Below, piece after piece: positions 62,901-64,000 of a DNA stretch of 64,000 nt (positions are counted from its first letter, which is position 1; the number at the start of each line of letters is the position of its first letter). The stretch lies in assembly GCA_937968015.1 (NCBI GenBank), contig CALBSO010000113.1, forward strand, positions 1 through 64,000, given 5' to 3'. Under the pieces are notes generated by a model. It searched no databases. It had not been told where the DNA came from and was given only the letters and a program-made list of their open reading frames with translations. Source of the DNA: an uncultured Thermomicrobia bacterium. Lineage in GTDB: Bacteria > Chloroflexota > Chloroflexia > Thermomicrobiales > JALYUS01. A program made the position numbers and the translations under genes.

Positions 62901-63135
62901 CGACTATTGTCTCCGACTTCGAGAGCAAGAGATGCTCATTGTCTGGACCCCGTATGCCGAGTTGATTCATTACGAATCTCAAAGCCGCGGCCGCGAACTC
63001 TCCGCGCAGTTCCAAGCCGAAGAGGCATACATGCGGGAACGCTGGGAGGGGATCCTTCAACATGATCCCTATTACAATGTCAACCTCACACTCGCTCGCG
63101 AGGACTACTCGTTGGCTGCCACGCCTCGCTATTGA
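59929..63135 (+). CDS. Methyltransferase - coiled coil - double GT2 fusion
   Basis: 1068 residues from ATG 59929. (1) SAM methyltransferase, residues ~20-190 (V-L-D-A-G-C-A-M-G-F-L-V-E-S). (2) Coiled coil ~200-345, including tandem N-Q-L-N-R-Y-A-A-D-L-D-A-L-R units. (3) Ig-like domain ~385-490 (T-V-S-G-W-A-T-S-R). (4) GT2 domain ~535-760 (S-V-I-T-P-V-Y-N-P-P-P, L-D-H-D-D-E-L-A-P). (5) Second GT2 ~795-1020 (V-G-I-I-I-P-T-R-D-H-C-D, L-F-L-N-N-D-T-T-V). Probably a multi-step polymerase-like enzyme, with methylation possibly used for chain termination. Divergent from the GT4 gene. Confidence 0.88.
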   Translation: MAKLTDATDQYEQFYYQNCCGKIPYDRTNQQWLTFFGDVADSIVRKIGPASVLDAGCAMGFLVESLRDRGVEAFGVDVSAYAIQRVREDIAPFCWVGSVLDPYPRRYDLIACIEVVEHLSPRDGRRAIANLCDASDDVLFSSSPEDHHETTHQNVQEPDYWVELFAEYGFWRDATFDASVIAPWAMRFRRGDGPTRELVVQYERRLWHLTKQATAIRDASKEANESLAKIERRLVEAEQTIERREDAHAAEIRNWERRHSSAIQRHSSDMQQLNANLRAEKLIVASWRRQVADEHHGHVALSNQLNRYAADLDALRNQHAADLDALRNQLNRYAADLDALRATRTVRLARAAGVIGHQVGLCFSVIGNVLANPLLRVTRPMCGALDRPPQADATVSDTLTVSGWATSRAAPIAKVEAILDAQLLGAVWYGVERSDVLAARPWEHAAHCGFEQMFELSRTLVGSGPHTLIVRVSDARGNYQDYTRNITIERPVRDTLPPALNDAPLAYEDWIALNEPDAAALRRQRRYARHLAYRPLMSVITPVYNPPPAVLQAAIDSVRNQTYDHWELCLVDGASPNPEIGEILRDYAAQDPRIRVQFLDRNLGIAGNTNAALAMANGEFAALLDHDDELAPHALWEIALLLNEHPSADMIYSDEDKLDEQGLRHQAFFKPDWSPDLFRSMMYTCHLGVYRTRLLQEIGGFREGFDGAQDYDLVLRFTERCAHILHIPKVLYHWRMLPGSASVSIDNKSYAVAAQIRSVSEHCERIGWDCSVAPDLEPRLVGGVIRVQHHVRNQPRVGIIIPTRDHCDVLQQCIESIRERTTYQNYEIVVVDNDSVQEATKAYLASLNQFTNIRVLPWSGAFNYAAIHNSIAAQLQSDLLLFLNNDTTVISPDWLEEMAGHAMRPDVGAVGARLLYPNRTLQHGGIILGIGGVASHSHLRLPADEFGYFGRARAIQNFSAVTGACMMTRREVFLRMGGFDKRNLPVTFNDVDYCLRLREQEMLIVWTPYAELIHYESQSRGRELSAQFQAEEAYMRERWEGILQHDPYYNVNLTLAREDYSLAATPRY
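60835..60951 (+). repeat. In-frame tandem repeat in the coiled coil
   Basis: 39 codons: a 14-residue N-Q-L-N-R-Y-A-A-D-L-D-A-L-R unit, an 11-residue shortened unit and a second 14-residue unit. Bases are almost identical between copies, so the array arose recently and may vary in length. Confidence 0.85.
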
Positions 63136-63385
63136 TGACCAATCCTCGTAAAACTCGCGCGGATTGTGCGGGCGGTGATCGGTGAAGCGGTGGAGGCGGT
63201 GACACCCAGCGATGCCGCAGGATGGTTCCGCCACTGCGGCCACCACCCCACGGGCCAATATCTATCACCCTCGCTCTCACATATCAGGATGGACAAGAAT
63301 TCGGGGGCAGTTCAACCCGCGAGGCGGGAACTCCACATTGACTGGCTCCCCGATTATCCGGAAGCCTTCCAGTACATGGCGCACC

Positions 63386-64000
63386 TCAATCATCGTCCCG
63401 GAGGTGGCGATTGAGGAGAAAAACGCTCCCGGCAAGGACGCAACACGCGCCTCCCAGGATAATCCGCCAGAAAGGGGCGAGGAAGACGGTCATCCGGCCC
63501 CAGACCTGACCCGGAATCGTAATCAGGCGGCCAGATGCCGGCATATACATGACCCGGAAACGCGCGGTCCCCTCAATGGGCTTGTCATTGACGGACAAGA
63601 CGTAGCCCTCCGCCTTGATACGCGTGTCCATCCACCAACTGATTGCATCTGGCGGCCCGCCATCTGCTCGTAGCGTGACCCGCAATGGTTGCCTCGGTTC
63701 GACGACAAGTGGCGGCGAGAAGGAGACCGTGAGGAAGGCATTATCCACGAGTGTTTCCTTGTTCACCGTGCGCGTCGCCAGATCGGTCCAACGCCCGTCC
63801 ATCCGTGTCTGCACGTTCACCGTGATGAGGCCGTGGTTCACGCGCTGATACGTCGCCAGGAAGAGCGCGACTGAGGAGATATGCGTGCCCGTAACGGGGA
63901 TCTGCTGCGCGACGGTGATTCCCGCGAAGATACCGGTCACCGGGCGGATCGCGCCATCGTCCGCGGACGGCGCGGTCGCGGAAGCGCCAATAATTGTGAC
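63386..64000 (-). CDS. Membrane-anchored extracytoplasmic protein (5' end outside window)
   Basis: The frame stays open to the right edge; a GTG at 63940 is internal. The visible 204 residues form a beta-rich region (V-A-L-F-L-A-T-Y-Q-R-V-N-H-G, L-V-V-E-P-R-Q-P-L-R-V-T-L-R-A) followed by one hydrophobic helix (about 163-180 from GTG 63940: W-R-I-I-L-G-G-A-C-C-V-L-A-G-S-V-F-L-L) and a short basic-acidic tail. The topology fits an outer domain anchored at its C-terminus. It is probably a larger glycan-related membrane protein. The 250 bases between it and the fusion gene show nothing recognisable. Confidence 0.6.
   Translation of the reverse strand, partial: VTIIGASATAPSADDGAIRPVTGIFAGITVAQQIPVTGTHISSVALFLATYQRVNHGLITVNVQTRMDGRWTDLATRTVNKETLVDNAFLTVSFSPPLVVEPRQPLRVTLRADGGPPDAISWWMDTRIKAEGYVLSVNDKPIEGTARFRVMYMPASGRLITIPGQVWGRMTVFLAPFWRIILGGACCVLAGSVFLLNRHLRDDD

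Overview
The window is GC-rich bacterial chromosome, most likely from the Chloroflexota (Thermomicrobia-like). This rests on gene content and repeat style, not on any rRNA: a secreted DUF4397 protein with a C-terminal domain common in Chloroflexota, paired DUF1501/DUF1800 genes, an F420-type LLM oxidoreductase, several WYL/ECF/GNAT-type genes, and many long perfect intergenic palindromes built from short tandem words. High GC produces long spurious antisense reading frames, which I left out.

Layout. 1-5 kb: the end of a Tim44-like zinc-ribbon protein, a MurA whose catalytic Cys is replaced by Asp, a Tet(M)/OtrA-type ribosomal protection protein with a hairpin abutting its ribosome binding site, and on the minus strand a SelW-like Rdx gene with an in-frame TGA at the redox position followed by a SECIS-like hairpin. 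5-7.6 kb: an ECF sigma factor with fused zinc ribbons, translationally coupled to an MFS exporter. 7.65-10.22 kb: an IS1595-family transposon bounded by 26-bp inverted repeats. It carries, besides its transposase, a class II tRNA with a Leu-like body but a UGG anticodon, a short tRNA-like element, a winged-helix-like protein and a Lys/Pro-rich 48-residue protein. 10-21 kb: assorted metabolic and regulatory genes (S9 hydrolase, methyltransferase, LLM oxidoreductase with divergent WYL regulator, DUF1501 plus two DUF1800 paralogues) and a degraded chromate transporter.

21.5-36 kb: a run of plus-strand genes: glycosyltransferase, DUF2064, epimerase, membrane-anchored sulfite-oxidase-like enzyme, flavin-reductase-like/UbiA fusion, VOC protein and GNAT, many with ATGA-type overlaps. 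These are followed by an uncharacterised 605-residue protein, a sugar isomerase/epimerase, a 2-hydroxyacid dehydrogenase, a membrane protein with duplicated W-H/P-H motifs, and an M20 amidohydrolase. 36-45 kb: aroA, a sigma region-4-like small protein, ada with a coupled small gene, a Ca2+/Na+ exchanger, a less GC-rich stretch with a WxL-like secreted protein, then a coiled-coil / degenerate-GGDEF / coiled-coil trio.

45.7-63 kb is a surface-polysaccharide locus. It opens with an XRE-type helix-turn-helix fused to GDP-mannose 4,6-dehydratase. A CDP-sugar branch follows (RfbF, RfbG, a C-methyltransferase and an RfbC-like epimerase, which together predict a branched-chain 6-deoxysugar). Then come a PglD-like acetyltransferase, a DegT aminotransferase, a serine-acetyltransferase-like protein, a Wzx-type flippase, two GT2 enzymes, a GT4 enzyme and a 1068-residue methyltransferase/coiled-coil/double-GT2 protein. 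The window ends inside a membrane-anchored protein on the minus strand.
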